In this document: piece after piece, positions 44,085 to 52,326 of the stretch
How the letters are laid out: each line of letters begins with the position of its first letter
Position numbering within the stretch: the first letter of the stretch is position 1
Assembly (NCBI RefSeq): GCF_014648895.1
Contig: NZ_BMRZ01000008.1
Span: 186,001-250,000, forward strand
Length of the DNA stretch: 64,000 nucleotides
Reading direction: 5' to 3'
DNA from: Streptomyces tanashiensis
Lineage (GTDB): Bacteria; Actinomycetota; Actinomycetes; Streptomycetales; Streptomycetaceae
Program-made: the position numbers and the translations under genes
Notes under the pieces: generated by a model
Seen by the model: only the letters and a program-made list of their open reading frames with translations
The model's database searches: none
Told to the model about the DNA's origin: nothing

Positions 44085-46049
44085 ATGACTCCTGCCAACG
44101 GGGCCGTACCTCCCGCCGTTCCCCTGCCGCCGGACGCCGGTCCCACCGTCGACGACCCGACCGGTACCGGCACCACGGGACCGGCCTCCGCGACCACCCT
44201 CGCGACGTTCCTGCGTGGCACGGGTGGGCTGACCCTGGACGAGCGGACGCTGATCGTCGGCCAAGCCCTCGTCCTCCTGGAGCAGAACTACGTGCACCTG
44301 CCCCTCAAGACCGCGATGTACGCGGTGAACCCCGTGCAGCGACTGCGTCTGTTGAGGAGACGGCTCGAACGGCAGAGGGCGGGCACCATGCCCGTGGAGT
44401 GGCTCTTTCATGCCGAACTATCCGACATCTTCCATTCCGTACGGGATCTGCACACCAACTACCTCCTTCCCGAACCCTTCTCGGGCGCCGTTGCGTTCCT
44501 GCCGTTCCTCGTCGAGGAGTGCTTCGACACCGGCGGTCCTCACTATCTGGTGACACACATCGCCGAGGGCTTCACCGCACCACAGTTCGAACCAGGCGTG
44601 GAGGTCACGCACTGGAACGGCATCCCCATCCGTACCGCCATCGACCTCAATGCCGCCCGGTTCGCCGGCAGCAACCCGGCCGCTCGCAGGAGCCGTGGGC
44701 TGGAATCGCTCACCCTGCGCCCGCTTCTGATCCATCTCCCGCCGTCCGAGGAGTGGGTGACTCTGAGCTATGTCGGTGTCGACGGCAGACCCGCGGAACT
44801 ACGTCAGGACTGGCAGGTCATGGTGAATCCGCCGCCGCCCGGCGGCGCAGGCGGCACCGGCTCCGCAGCTCTGGACGACGGTGTCGATCTCGAGACGGAC
44901 GAAACCGGCAGGGCGAAGATCGCCCTCTTCGCCCCGCAGGTCATCGCCCGGGAACGCGCTGCCCCGGCCCCGCCCTCACCTGCGGGCGGGACGGACAGCA
45001 CGGACGAGGTCGTGTCCTCCATGCCACGGGTGTTCCGGGCGAGGACGATCAGGACACCGTCCGGCACCTTCGGGCACCTTCGCATCTTCACCTTCAGCAC
45101 CGAGTCACCCGCCGCCTTGGTCGGCGAGTTCGTGCGACTGCTGGACGAGTTGCCGCAGAACGGCCTCGTGATCGACGTACGCGACAACGGAGGCGGCAGC
45201 ATCGGTGCGGCCGAATCCCTCCTGCAGACCCTCACCCCGCGCCGTATCTCGCCGGAGCCCATGCAGTTCATCAACACCCCCCTCAATCTGAGGCTCTGTC
45301 GCGGCAACCCCGCCCTCGGCGTCTGGGTGCCGTCGATGGAGCAGGCGACCGAGATCGGCGCGACGTTCTCCGGAGCGTTCCCCCTCACCTCGGATTCGGA
45401 TGCCAATGCCATCGGGCAGCAGTACTTCGGGCCGGTCGTCCTGGTCACCAACGCACGCTGCTATTCGGCCACGGACATCTTCTCCGCGGGCTTCCAGGAC
45501 CACCGGATCGGTGCCGTGCTCGGCACGGACGAGAACACCGGCGCCGGAGGTGCCAATGTCTGGACGCACCAGCGGCTCCTCGCCCAATTCGCCGACGGCG
45601 ACGGAAGCCCGTACACGACACTGCCGAGGACCGCGGGCATGCGGGTGGCGATCCGCCGGACGCTCAGGGTCGGTGCCCAGTCGGGGACGCCGGTGGAGGA
45701 TCTCGGCGTCGCCCCCGATGCGCTCCACCAGATGACCCGCAGGGACCTGTTGGAGGACAACGTCGACCTTCTCGCCGAGGCCGGCAGGATCCTCGCTGCC
45801 CGCCCCCGGCACGAACTCGCCATCAGGGGAGTGTCACCGGGTGACGCCTCCCTGACCCTCTCCGTCCGGACGGAGGCCATGGACCGGCTGGACGTCTACG
45901 TGGACGACCGCCCCCGCGCGTCGGTGGATGTCGTGGACGGCGAGACCGAGCTCGGTGTGCCGGGCGTGGTGACCACGGCCTCCGTCCGCATCGACGGATT
46001 CAGCGCAGGAGAGCTCGTGGGGAGACGCAGGGTCGTCCCCTCCGCGTGA
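44085..46049 (+). CDS. S41 family peptidase (tail-specific/C-terminal processing protease type)
   Basis: About 654 residues; ATG 44085 has AAAGGAG 5 bp upstream. The S41 core is clear: GLVIDVRDNGGGSIGAAESL, then VVLVTNARCYSATDIFSAGF with the catalytic Ser in YSATD, then AVLGTDENTGAGGANVW. The usual N-terminal signal peptide is absent, so it seems cytoplasmic or secreted by another route. The N-terminal 200 residues include SDIFHSVRDLHTNYLLPEP, as in other S41 proteins. As the last gene of the small-protein group it may process one or both small proteins. The protease call is secure; the substrate is a guess. Confidence 0.88.
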   Translation: MTPANGAVPPAVPLPPDAGPTVDDPTGTGTTGPASATTLATFLRGTGGLTLDERTLIVGQALVLLEQNYVHLPLKTAMYAVNPVQRLRLLRRRLERQRAGTMPVEWLFHAELSDIFHSVRDLHTNYLLPEPFSGAVAFLPFLVEECFDTGGPHYLVTHIAEGFTAPQFEPGVEVTHWNGIPIRTAIDLNAARFAGSNPAARRSRGLESLTLRPLLIHLPPSEEWVTLSYVGVDGRPAELRQDWQVMVNPPPPGGAGGTGSAALDDGVDLETDETGRAKIALFAPQVIARERAAPAPPSPAGGTDSTDEVVSSMPRVFRARTIRTPSGTFGHLRIFTFSTESPAALVGEFVRLLDELPQNGLVIDVRDNGGGSIGAAESLLQTLTPRRISPEPMQFINTPLNLRLCRGNPALGVWVPSMEQATEIGATFSGAFPLTSDSDANAIGQQYFGPVVLVTNARCYSATDIFSAGFQDHRIGAVLGTDENTGAGGANVWTHQRLLAQFADGDGSPYTTLPRTAGMRVAIRRTLRVGAQSGTPVEDLGVAPDALHQMTRRDLLEDNVDLLAEAGRILAARPRHELAIRGVSPGDASLTLSVRTEAMDRLDVYVDDRPRASVDVVDGETELGVPGVVTTASVRIDGFSAGELVGRRRVVPSA

Positions 46050-46193
46050 ACGGATGAGGAGGCTTGAGGGGAGAGGTCGGAAGCGAACCAGCCCTGCGCC
46101 GGGGTGTCCTCCTCAACCGGGACGACAACGACCTTGCGGTGGCGCGGGTCGTTGCCGTCCGTCCCTGCCCGTCCGCGGTTCGGGCGGCACGCG

Positions 46194-46214
46194 TCAGGCG
46201 CCGGCCCGGCGCCT
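46194..46214. terminator. Short hairpin at the converging gene ends
   Basis: A 10-bp perfect inverted repeat around one base, overlapping the last codons of the acyltransferase gene. The remaining gap to the S41 gene (46050-46193) shows nothing else. Confidence 0.35.
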
Positions 46215-47453
46215 GCCCCGCACGCGGCGCGGGTACGGGAAGAGTCGCGGAGAGCGTTTCGCGGCCACGTCCTCGACCCAGCCGAAGGTCAGCACCAGCA
46301 GTCCGATCAGTGGGATCGCCACCATCAGCGGAAACCACTGGCTGGTCAGCAGCCACTGGAAGTGCGCGTAGAAGAAGCCGACGGACCAGAGGGGGTCGAT
46401 CAGCGGGATGGCGGCCACCAACGCGGCCTCGTGCCAGAGGTAGACGCTGACAGCGCGTGCGTTGAGCAGGCTGATCAGGCCGTTCCAGCGTTCCAGAGGT
46501 CGGGGCCAGTGTTCCCAGGAGGGACTGACGTGGAGCAGGATGGCGACGAAGCCGAAGGACCACAGGGCCTGGGCTATCGGCCAGCTCTCGATGTCGGTGG
46601 GCACGGTCGGGTCGACCGGTCGGGTCTGGAGGTACCACCAGCCGGCCACCATGATCAGCGGCGCGACGGACGGCACGACGTACTGCGGGATCTTCTTGAG
46701 CAGGCCCTCCTGGTGAGCCATGCCGAGGATCCAGCAGGAGCCGAAGGTGGCGAAGTCGCTGCCGGTCTCCCAGACGCGGCTGTAGACGAACTCCTGGTCG
46801 GTGAAGAACGTGTTCATCACGATCGACAGCGCGAGCGGCACGGACAGCGTCACCACCGGCATCCGCCGCAGCGCCCACAGCATCAACGGTGACAGCAGGA
46901 CGAACCAGAGGTACGCGCGCAGGTACCAGAGCGGGACGATGACCTGCACCGCCCAGCCCTGCCCCACAAGATGGTCGAAACCGTTCAGTGATTCGGCGTA
47001 CGGCGGAGTGCTCAGCGGCACGAGCCAGAACAGCAGCTTGCCCCACCACCAGTCGGGGTGCCCCTCGGCCTCGGGCCCCCAGCCGTCGGCGATCTCGAGG
47101 GTGAGCATGACCGCGCCGAACAGCCACATCGGCGGCAGCAGTCGGCGCAGGCGGCCCCGGACGACGCCGAGGGCGGGCCGGCTGAGGGACCGGGCCATCA
47201 GCGACCCGGCCAGCGCGAACATCACGCCCATCGACGGGAAGACGACGGGCAGCCAGAACCAGCCGAAGTTGTGGTAGAGCACCACGCGCACCAGTGCCAG
47301 GGCGCGCAGCAGGTCGAGATAGCGGTCCCGGCCGCCCTTGCGCGGGGACGGTGTCGACGGCTCCGGCTCCGGCCGGATCTCCTGTCGCAGCGCGGCGGGG
47401 ATCCTCAGCCGGACGGTGTCCTGGGTTCCCCCGAACTCGAAGGATGCGGTCAT
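46194..47453 (-). CDS. Membrane acyltransferase (acyltransferase 3 family)
   Basis: A 419-residue protein with about 10 membrane segments. RYLDLLRALALVRVVLYHNFG holds the family's early Arg and His motif. These enzymes O-acylate sugars or lipids at the membrane. It starts 2 bp after the glycosyltransferase/deacetylase stop, so the two are one transcript. It may decorate the polymer made by that enzyme. The arrangement recalls the Streptomyces mat locus for poly-N-acetylglucosamine, but I am not certain of the symbol. Confidence 0.88.
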   Translation of the reverse strand: MTASFEFGGTQDTVRLRIPAALRQEIRPEPEPSTPSPRKGGRDRYLDLLRALALVRVVLYHNFGWFWLPVVFPSMGVMFALAGSLMARSLSRPALGVVRGRLRRLLPPMWLFGAVMLTLEIADGWGPEAEGHPDWWWGKLLFWLVPLSTPPYAESLNGFDHLVGQGWAVQVIVPLWYLRAYLWFVLLSPLMLWALRRMPVVTLSVPLALSIVMNTFFTDQEFVYSRVWETGSDFATFGSCWILGMAHQEGLLKKIPQYVVPSVAPLIMVAGWWYLQTRPVDPTVPTDIESWPIAQALWSFGFVAILLHVSPSWEHWPRPLERWNGLISLLNARAVSVYLWHEAALVAAIPLIDPLWSVGFFYAHFQWLLTSQWFPLMVAIPLIGLLVLTFGWVEDVAAKRSPRLFPYPRRVRGRRRAGA

Positions 47454-47455
47454 GG

Positions 47456-49606
47456 TCAGGCCTCCACCGGTGCGGCGACCTCGCCGGTGCGCCGGAGCTT
47501 CTGCCAGCGCAGTCGGCCACCGGTCAGCGCCGTGATCGTGGACTGCAACAGGACGATGTACATCAGCTGCCGATAGACCAGCTGCTGGATCGGCAGGCTG
47601 ATCAGATGCAGGGGCTTCTCGCCGTCGAGCCGGAAGGCGTACCACGACAGCACGGCCTGGAGCAGGATGAAGCCGCCCCAGCTGGCGAGGGTGATCGGGG
47701 CGTCCGCGAACAGCACGCCGTACAGCAGGAACATGTCGACCAGCGGCGCGAGCAGCGGGGCGACCACGCCGAACATCACGACGAGCGGCAGCCCGAGCCG
47801 GCCGAAGCGTCCGGCCGGGCCGCGGGAGGTCACGGCGCGGCGGTGCTTCCACATCGCCTGCATGCTGCCGTAGCTCCAGCGGTACCGCTGGGACCAGAGC
47901 TGCTGGAGGCTGGCGGGGGCCTCGGTCCAGGCGCGGGCGCGCTCGGCGTAGACGATCCGCCAGCCGTCGCAGAGCACCGCCATCGTGATGTCGGTGTCCT
48001 CGGCGAGGGTGTCGTCGCTCATCCCGCCGACCCGCCGCAGGGCCTCCTTGCGGAAGGCGCCGACCGCGCCGGGGATGGTCGGGATGACGTTCAGCATGTC
48101 GTACATCCGGCGGTCCAGGTTGTGGCCGAGGACGTACTCGATGTGCTGCCAGGCGCCGATCAGGCTCTCGCGGTTGCCGACCTTGGCGTTGCCCGCGACC
48201 GCGCCGATCGTCCCGTCGCCGAACGGCTGGACCAGCTCGCGCACGGTGGACGGCTCGAAGACGGTGTCGCCGTCCATCATCACGACGATGTCGTGCGACG
48301 CGGCCGCGATACCGGTGTTGAGCGCGGTGGACTTGCCGCCGTTGGCCTGGCGGATCAGCCGGACGAACGGCATGGCCATCGCCTCGACGATGTCCGCCGT
48401 GCCGTCCGTGGAGCCGTCGTCGATGACGATGACCTCGATCGGATAGTCACTGGCGGCCAGCGAGTTGAGGGTGTTCGCGATGCACTCGCGTTCGTTGTAG
48501 GCCGGGACGAGGACGGTGACGGGCTCGGTGACGGGTGGTCCCCACGCGTTCCGCCGCCGGGAGCGTCGGGCGTGGAGCGGTGCGAGGACGAGCATCAGCG
48601 CGAACCGGCCGAAGTTGAGGAAGCCGACGACAGCCAGCAGCGCGACCAGCACCGGCAGGGTGAGCACGGCGGCCTGGCTGGCCCAGATGTACCCCTTGCC
48701 CGCCCACAGCTGGTAGCCGTGCACGGGCACGGTGGCGTCGGTGGCGCCGAGCGCCTCGGAGATGGTGCCGAAGCGGTAGCCCTCGCCCTGCAGTTTGTCG
48801 ATGATCTGCTCGAGCGCGGCGATGGTCTCGGTACGGTCACCACCCGCGTCGTGCAGCAGGATCAGCTCGCCCGCGCCGGGCCTGCGCGGCATCGCCGCCT
48901 TGACGATCGCGTCCACGCCGGGACGCTTCCAGTCGTGGGTGTCGCGGTCGATGAACGCGGTGAGGTAGCCGTGGGAACCCACGTACTTGATCACCGGGTA
49001 GTTCCAGTCGTCGAGCGCCGAGGCGTCGGAGGAGTACGGCGGGCGGAACAGCGCGCTGTGGACGCCCGCGACGCCGGCCAGCGCCAGCTGCGTCTGCGCC
49101 AGCTCCCAGCTGATCCGGGCTTCGGACTGGTACACCAGATCGGGGTGGGTGAAGGTGTGCACGCCGATCTCGTGGCCGCCCGCGACGATCTGCCGGATCA
49201 ACTCCGGGTGGCGCGTGGTCATCGCGCCGGTCACGAAGAAGACCGCATGGATGTCGTGGGCCGCGAGCACGTCCAGGATCTTCGGGGTCCACTCCGGCGA
49301 GGGGCCGTCGTCGAAGCTCAGGACCACGGTGCGGTCGGGGACCCGATAGCTCACCGGGTGCTCGTTCTTGTCACCGCGCGCGTCGATGATCGGGCCGCCC
49401 TTGAGCAGGTTCTCCGGCACCGTCGTCTTGTCGACCGAGGTCGCGATCCGGGTGTCGTGGAACGCCTCGTTGGTGGCGAGGCCGCGGAGGACGAGGAGCG
49501 CGAGCAGACAGGCCAGCAGGGACAGCGGCATGAAGAAGCGCAGCGGCGGCGCAGCCAGTCGGCGCGGCCTCAGCAGGGACTGCCGACGACGCTGGTGGCG
49601 GGACAA
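47456..49606 (-). CDS. MatB-like bifunctional polysaccharide deacetylase / GT2 glycosyltransferase
   Basis: A 716-residue membrane protein. After an N-terminal anchor (FFMPLSLLACLLALLVL) comes a NodB-type deacetylase (TVVLSFDDGPSPEWTPKILD, HEIGVHTFTHPDL, ALFRPPYSSD). A membrane segment follows, then a family 2 transferase (VTVLVPAYNERECI, VIVIDDGSTDGTADI, MMDGDT, and the processive motif QLWSQRYRW) and C-terminal membrane helices. This matches MatB, which makes poly-N-acetylglucosamine-like surface polymer and promotes mycelial aggregation in Streptomyces. It is followed by an acyltransferase gene. Confidence 0.93.
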   Translation of the reverse strand: MSRHQRRRQSLLRPRRLAAPPLRFFMPLSLLACLLALLVLRGLATNEAFHDTRIATSVDKTTVPENLLKGGPIIDARGDKNEHPVSYRVPDRTVVLSFDDGPSPEWTPKILDVLAAHDIHAVFFVTGAMTTRHPELIRQIVAGGHEIGVHTFTHPDLVYQSEARISWELAQTQLALAGVAGVHSALFRPPYSSDASALDDWNYPVIKYVGSHGYLTAFIDRDTHDWKRPGVDAIVKAAMPRRPGAGELILLHDAGGDRTETIAALEQIIDKLQGEGYRFGTISEALGATDATVPVHGYQLWAGKGYIWASQAAVLTLPVLVALLAVVGFLNFGRFALMLVLAPLHARRSRRRNAWGPPVTEPVTVLVPAYNERECIANTLNSLAASDYPIEVIVIDDGSTDGTADIVEAMAMPFVRLIRQANGGKSTALNTGIAAASHDIVVMMDGDTVFEPSTVRELVQPFGDGTIGAVAGNAKVGNRESLIGAWQHIEYVLGHNLDRRMYDMLNVIPTIPGAVGAFRKEALRRVGGMSDDTLAEDTDITMAVLCDGWRIVYAERARAWTEAPASLQQLWSQRYRWSYGSMQAMWKHRRAVTSRGPAGRFGRLGLPLVVMFGVVAPLLAPLVDMFLLYGVLFADAPITLASWGGFILLQAVLSWYAFRLDGEKPLHLISLPIQQLVYRQLMYIVLLQSTITALTGGRLRWQKLRRTGEVAAPVEA

Positions 49607-49764
49607 GGGCGCTCCTGGAGATGGGTGGTGCGGACGGTCAGGCCGCTCGGCCGGCCCGCAGGCGTAGCTCCGGGCGGTACGACGGTCGCGGGTATGTCAT
49701 GGAATGTCGCGACATTCGGCGTGATGGCCGAACTCTTCGGGTGAGGCGTCGCAGACCGTGCCCT

Positions 49765-50055
49765 CTAGCGGGAGGGCGACAAGGGCCCCCAGGCGGGCAG
49801 GTACGCGGGCTTCGGCGGTATCCCCATCGCCGGGGCGTCCGACTGCATGCCGATCAGGCTGCTGCCCATGGCGGCCGCCAGGATCGCTCCGACCACGGAG
49901 ACCGGCCAGCCGAACCGTCGGAACAGACGGCTGCGCAGGCCCGACTGGTCGACGAACACCGGCGCCGGAGCGGGCTCCACCTGACGTGATTCGGCCACGT
50001 CGGGCTGTGCGGAGTACACCGATCCGCGCCCGGAGGATGTGGCGACTTGGCGCAT
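49765..50055 (-). CDS. Small membrane protein upstream of the MatB-like gene
   Basis: A 96-residue protein, MRQVATSSGRGSVYSAQPDV, with a single hydrophobic helix (WPVSVVGAILAAAMGSSLIG) and a Pro-rich tail. I recognise no family. It lies 158 bp before the MatB-like gene on the same strand, so it might be an accessory factor of the polymer synthase. The 294 bp upstream of it (50056-50349) form the divergent promoter region shared with the lipoprotein gene. Confidence 0.5.
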   Translation of the reverse strand: MRQVATSSGRGSVYSAQPDVAESRQVEPAPAPVFVDQSGLRSRLFRRFGWPVSVVGAILAAAMGSSLIGMQSDAPAMGIPPKPAYLPAWGPLSPSR

Positions 50056-50349
50056 TGTTTGTGGCCTTTTTGTGCAGGGTGTGGAGACCGCTGAAGCGTA
50101 GAGCGGACCGTAGCGCATGACACGCATCGATTGGTGTGCGATGTGCGCATTTGACATGATCCGATCGGGCGTCGTAACCGGATCGGTATCTCAACGGGCA
50201 CATCCCGACCCGTGAGTGGCCGGGTCGTGAACACGAGGCGGGATGGCTTGAATCCTTCGCTAGGATGACCGCTCGATTCCTGCGATCAGCGGTGGATCCG
50301 CATGCAACGGGCGTGTCCAGTCACCGCCTCTACGCCCCAAGGAGCCTGT

Positions 50350-51300
50350 GTGAGCCAGCCCCGCCGCACCTCTCGTCGCCGAGCGTGGACCGCGTTCACG
50401 CTGCCCGCCCTCCTGTGCGTACTCGCCGCGTGTTCCGCCGACCCCGCGACCGGCGGGGGCGCCGACGCCGCCGGGCCCGCGCGGGACGCCTCGCCGACGC
50501 CCACCGGACCGCCGGGAACCCTGTTCGACGACTTCGACTACACCGGCGCCGACGACCCTTCCCTCGCCGCGCACGGCTGGGAGATCCGAACCGGCGGGGG
50601 CGGCCCGGGGATCAAGGACACCTGGAGCGCCGACGGCGCCGCCTTCCCCTCCGACCCGACGGCCGAGGGGGGCAAGGTCCTACGGCTGCGCTCCTCCACC
50701 GACGGCACCGAGCAGGGCACCACGCAGGTCGAGGTTCAGACCACGAGCCGGAACTTCTTCCGGGGAACCTTCGCCGCCCGGGTCCACCTCAGCGACAAGC
50801 CCACGAGCGGACGCGACGGCGACCACGTCGTCCAGACCTTCTTCCCGATCTCCCCCTCGGACTCCTCGGAGAAGTACAGCGAACTCGACTTCGAGTACCT
50901 GCCGAACGGCGGCTGGGGCTCGGTGGGTCCCCAGCTCGACAACGTCAGCTGGTACAAGGCCGATCCGCCGGACCGGGTCCACCACACCCTCGAGCGGCGC
51001 CTCGAGGGCTGGCACACCATGATGATCACCGCCATGGACGGAAAGGTCGCCTACTCCCTGGACGGCAAGGAGCTCTTCACCAGCTCCGGCAAGTACGTCC
51101 CGCGCGAGCAGATGGACATCCACTTCAGCAACTGGCTCATCGACCTCCCCTTCACCGGTGGCCCGCGCACCTGGGACATGAAGGTCGACTGGGTCTACTA
51201 CAAGGCCGACGAGGCCGTCTCCCGGGCGGACGTCCAGAAGACGGTGGACGGCTTCCAGGGCACCGGCACCGACTACATCGACACCGTCCCGAAGCCCTGA
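50350..51300 (+). CDS. Lipoprotein with GH16-like glycoside hydrolase domain
   Basis: A 316-residue protein; GTG 50350 has AAGGAG 5 bp upstream. The signal peptide ends in a lipobox VLAACSADP, so it is anchored outside the membrane. The body has the family 16 catalytic motif as SELDFEYLP, plus DVSW-like and VDWVYYK strands of a jelly roll. GH16 enzymes cut or remodel beta-glucans and galactans. Divergent from the MatB-like genes, it may trim or link extracellular polymer. Confidence 0.82.
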   Translation: MSQPRRTSRRRAWTAFTLPALLCVLAACSADPATGGGADAAGPARDASPTPTGPPGTLFDDFDYTGADDPSLAAHGWEIRTGGGGPGIKDTWSADGAAFPSDPTAEGGKVLRLRSSTDGTEQGTTQVEVQTTSRNFFRGTFAARVHLSDKPTSGRDGDHVVQTFFPISPSDSSEKYSELDFEYLPNGGWGSVGPQLDNVSWYKADPPDRVHHTLERRLEGWHTMMITAMDGKVAYSLDGKELFTSSGKYVPREQMDIHFSNWLIDLPFTGGPRTWDMKVDWVYYKADEAVSRADVQKTVDGFQGTGTDYIDTVPKP

Positions 51301-51316
51301 CCCCAACCGCGCCGGC

Positions 51317-52029
51317 TCAGGCACGCAGCCGTACGGCGAGCGTGGCGAGCCAGGCGCCGGGGCTGAACGTCACCGGGGGTACGCGCCGGACCCGAACGGC
51401 GTCCGCCCCAGCCTCGCGGTGCAGCTTCCGGTACGCCGTCGCCGCCTCGCTGCGCCACCGCGCCTCGCCCCGGTCGACGATCGCGTCCGTCCGGCGCACC
51501 TGCCCGTCGACGTACGTCCGCATGGCGTCCAGTGCTGCTCGGCGAAGTGGGCGTGGACGGCGTCGAGCAGGTGGCGGACGCGTGCGTGGGTCACGTAAGG
51601 CATGAGGGTGGCGAAGGCCGCGTCGAACTCTGCGGGCGTGCGGAACAGGTACAGGATGCGCTGCAACTCCCCGGCGAGGTTGCCGAGTCGCTCATGGCAG
51701 TCGGGGTGCTCGCTGGTCAGGACCTCGTCCAAGGCCTCGTCCACGCTGTCGTACTCCCCCGAGACCATCGACGAGACGAAGGCCGAGGTCAGCGGGAACC
51801 GTCCGCTCGCCTCCCAGTCGGACAACGGCAGCTCTGTCATGTCCGGGTAGGAACGGAACTGGCGTTCCCGGATGAGAGCGGCCAGCGAACGCAGGAACTC
51901 CGCCGCCGGATCGTCGCCGGCGGCCCTCGCGAGTGCCTGGCGGTACTCCGCGGGCCTGGTCTCGAACGCCTCGGTGCCGACCTCGTCGGCCAGGTGGTCG
52001 AGCAGCGAGGCCAGCACCGCGGACGGCAT
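51317..52029 (-). pseudogene. Frameshifted uncharacterised gene
   Basis: The first part starts MPSAVLASLLDHLADEVG and is good protein up to HAHFAEQHW. The continuation, ending VRRVPPVTFSPGAW, lies in another frame and starts right there as LDAMRTYVDGQVRRTDAIVD. One missing base near 51525-51535 would join them. Either a disrupted gene or a sequence error. No family is recognised; the protein is helical, with a repeated Asp/Glu-rich middle (SVDEALDEVLTSEHPD). Confidence 0.55.
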
Positions 52030-52254
52030 CGCCGCTGACGTCGCCCTGGAATCCAGCAGGAAGCGGGACAGGCGCTGGAGTTCGTCCTCCAGCGGTGCGG
52101 CCCCCCGGGCTACGGGACGCGACGGCGACGCGCAGCAGGAGCCCTACCGCGCCCTGGGTGAGGAACTGGGCGTTGAAACCCGCGAGGACGGCGGAGGACC
52201 GGGCCGAGGACCGCACCGAGGCCCTCGGCGATGCCGTCGGCGGGTCAACGTGCG

Positions 52255-52283
52255 CTTGAGTCAGTCAAGTGCGCTGGTCCCCA
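52255..52283 (+). other. tRNA-Pro att-like scar
   Basis: Positions 52262-52275 share 14 identical bases with the tRNA-Pro gene (58340-58353). The adjoining 52271-52283 shares 13 bases with sequence beside that tRNA (58214-58226). The left part also copies the CTTGA anticodon-stem half. The RHS fragment begins 44 bp later. This looks like the trace of an integration or excision event. Sequence between 52030 and 52254 holds nothing recognisable. Confidence 0.45.
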
Positions 52284-52326
52284 GCCGGTCCTCATGCCGA
52301 CATTGCTGTTTTGCCATCAGGGAAGC

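Noticed and set aside
40241..46049. Lanthipeptide or lasso peptide cluster
   Set aside because: No LanM/LanBC, cyclodehydratase, radical SAM, asparagine-synthetase-like or transglutaminase-like gene is present. The small proteins also lack Cys/Ser/Thr-rich cores.
47294..49744. An 816-codon plus-strand open frame
   Set aside because: Antisense to the MatB-like gene, which has full deacetylase and glycosyltransferase motifs.
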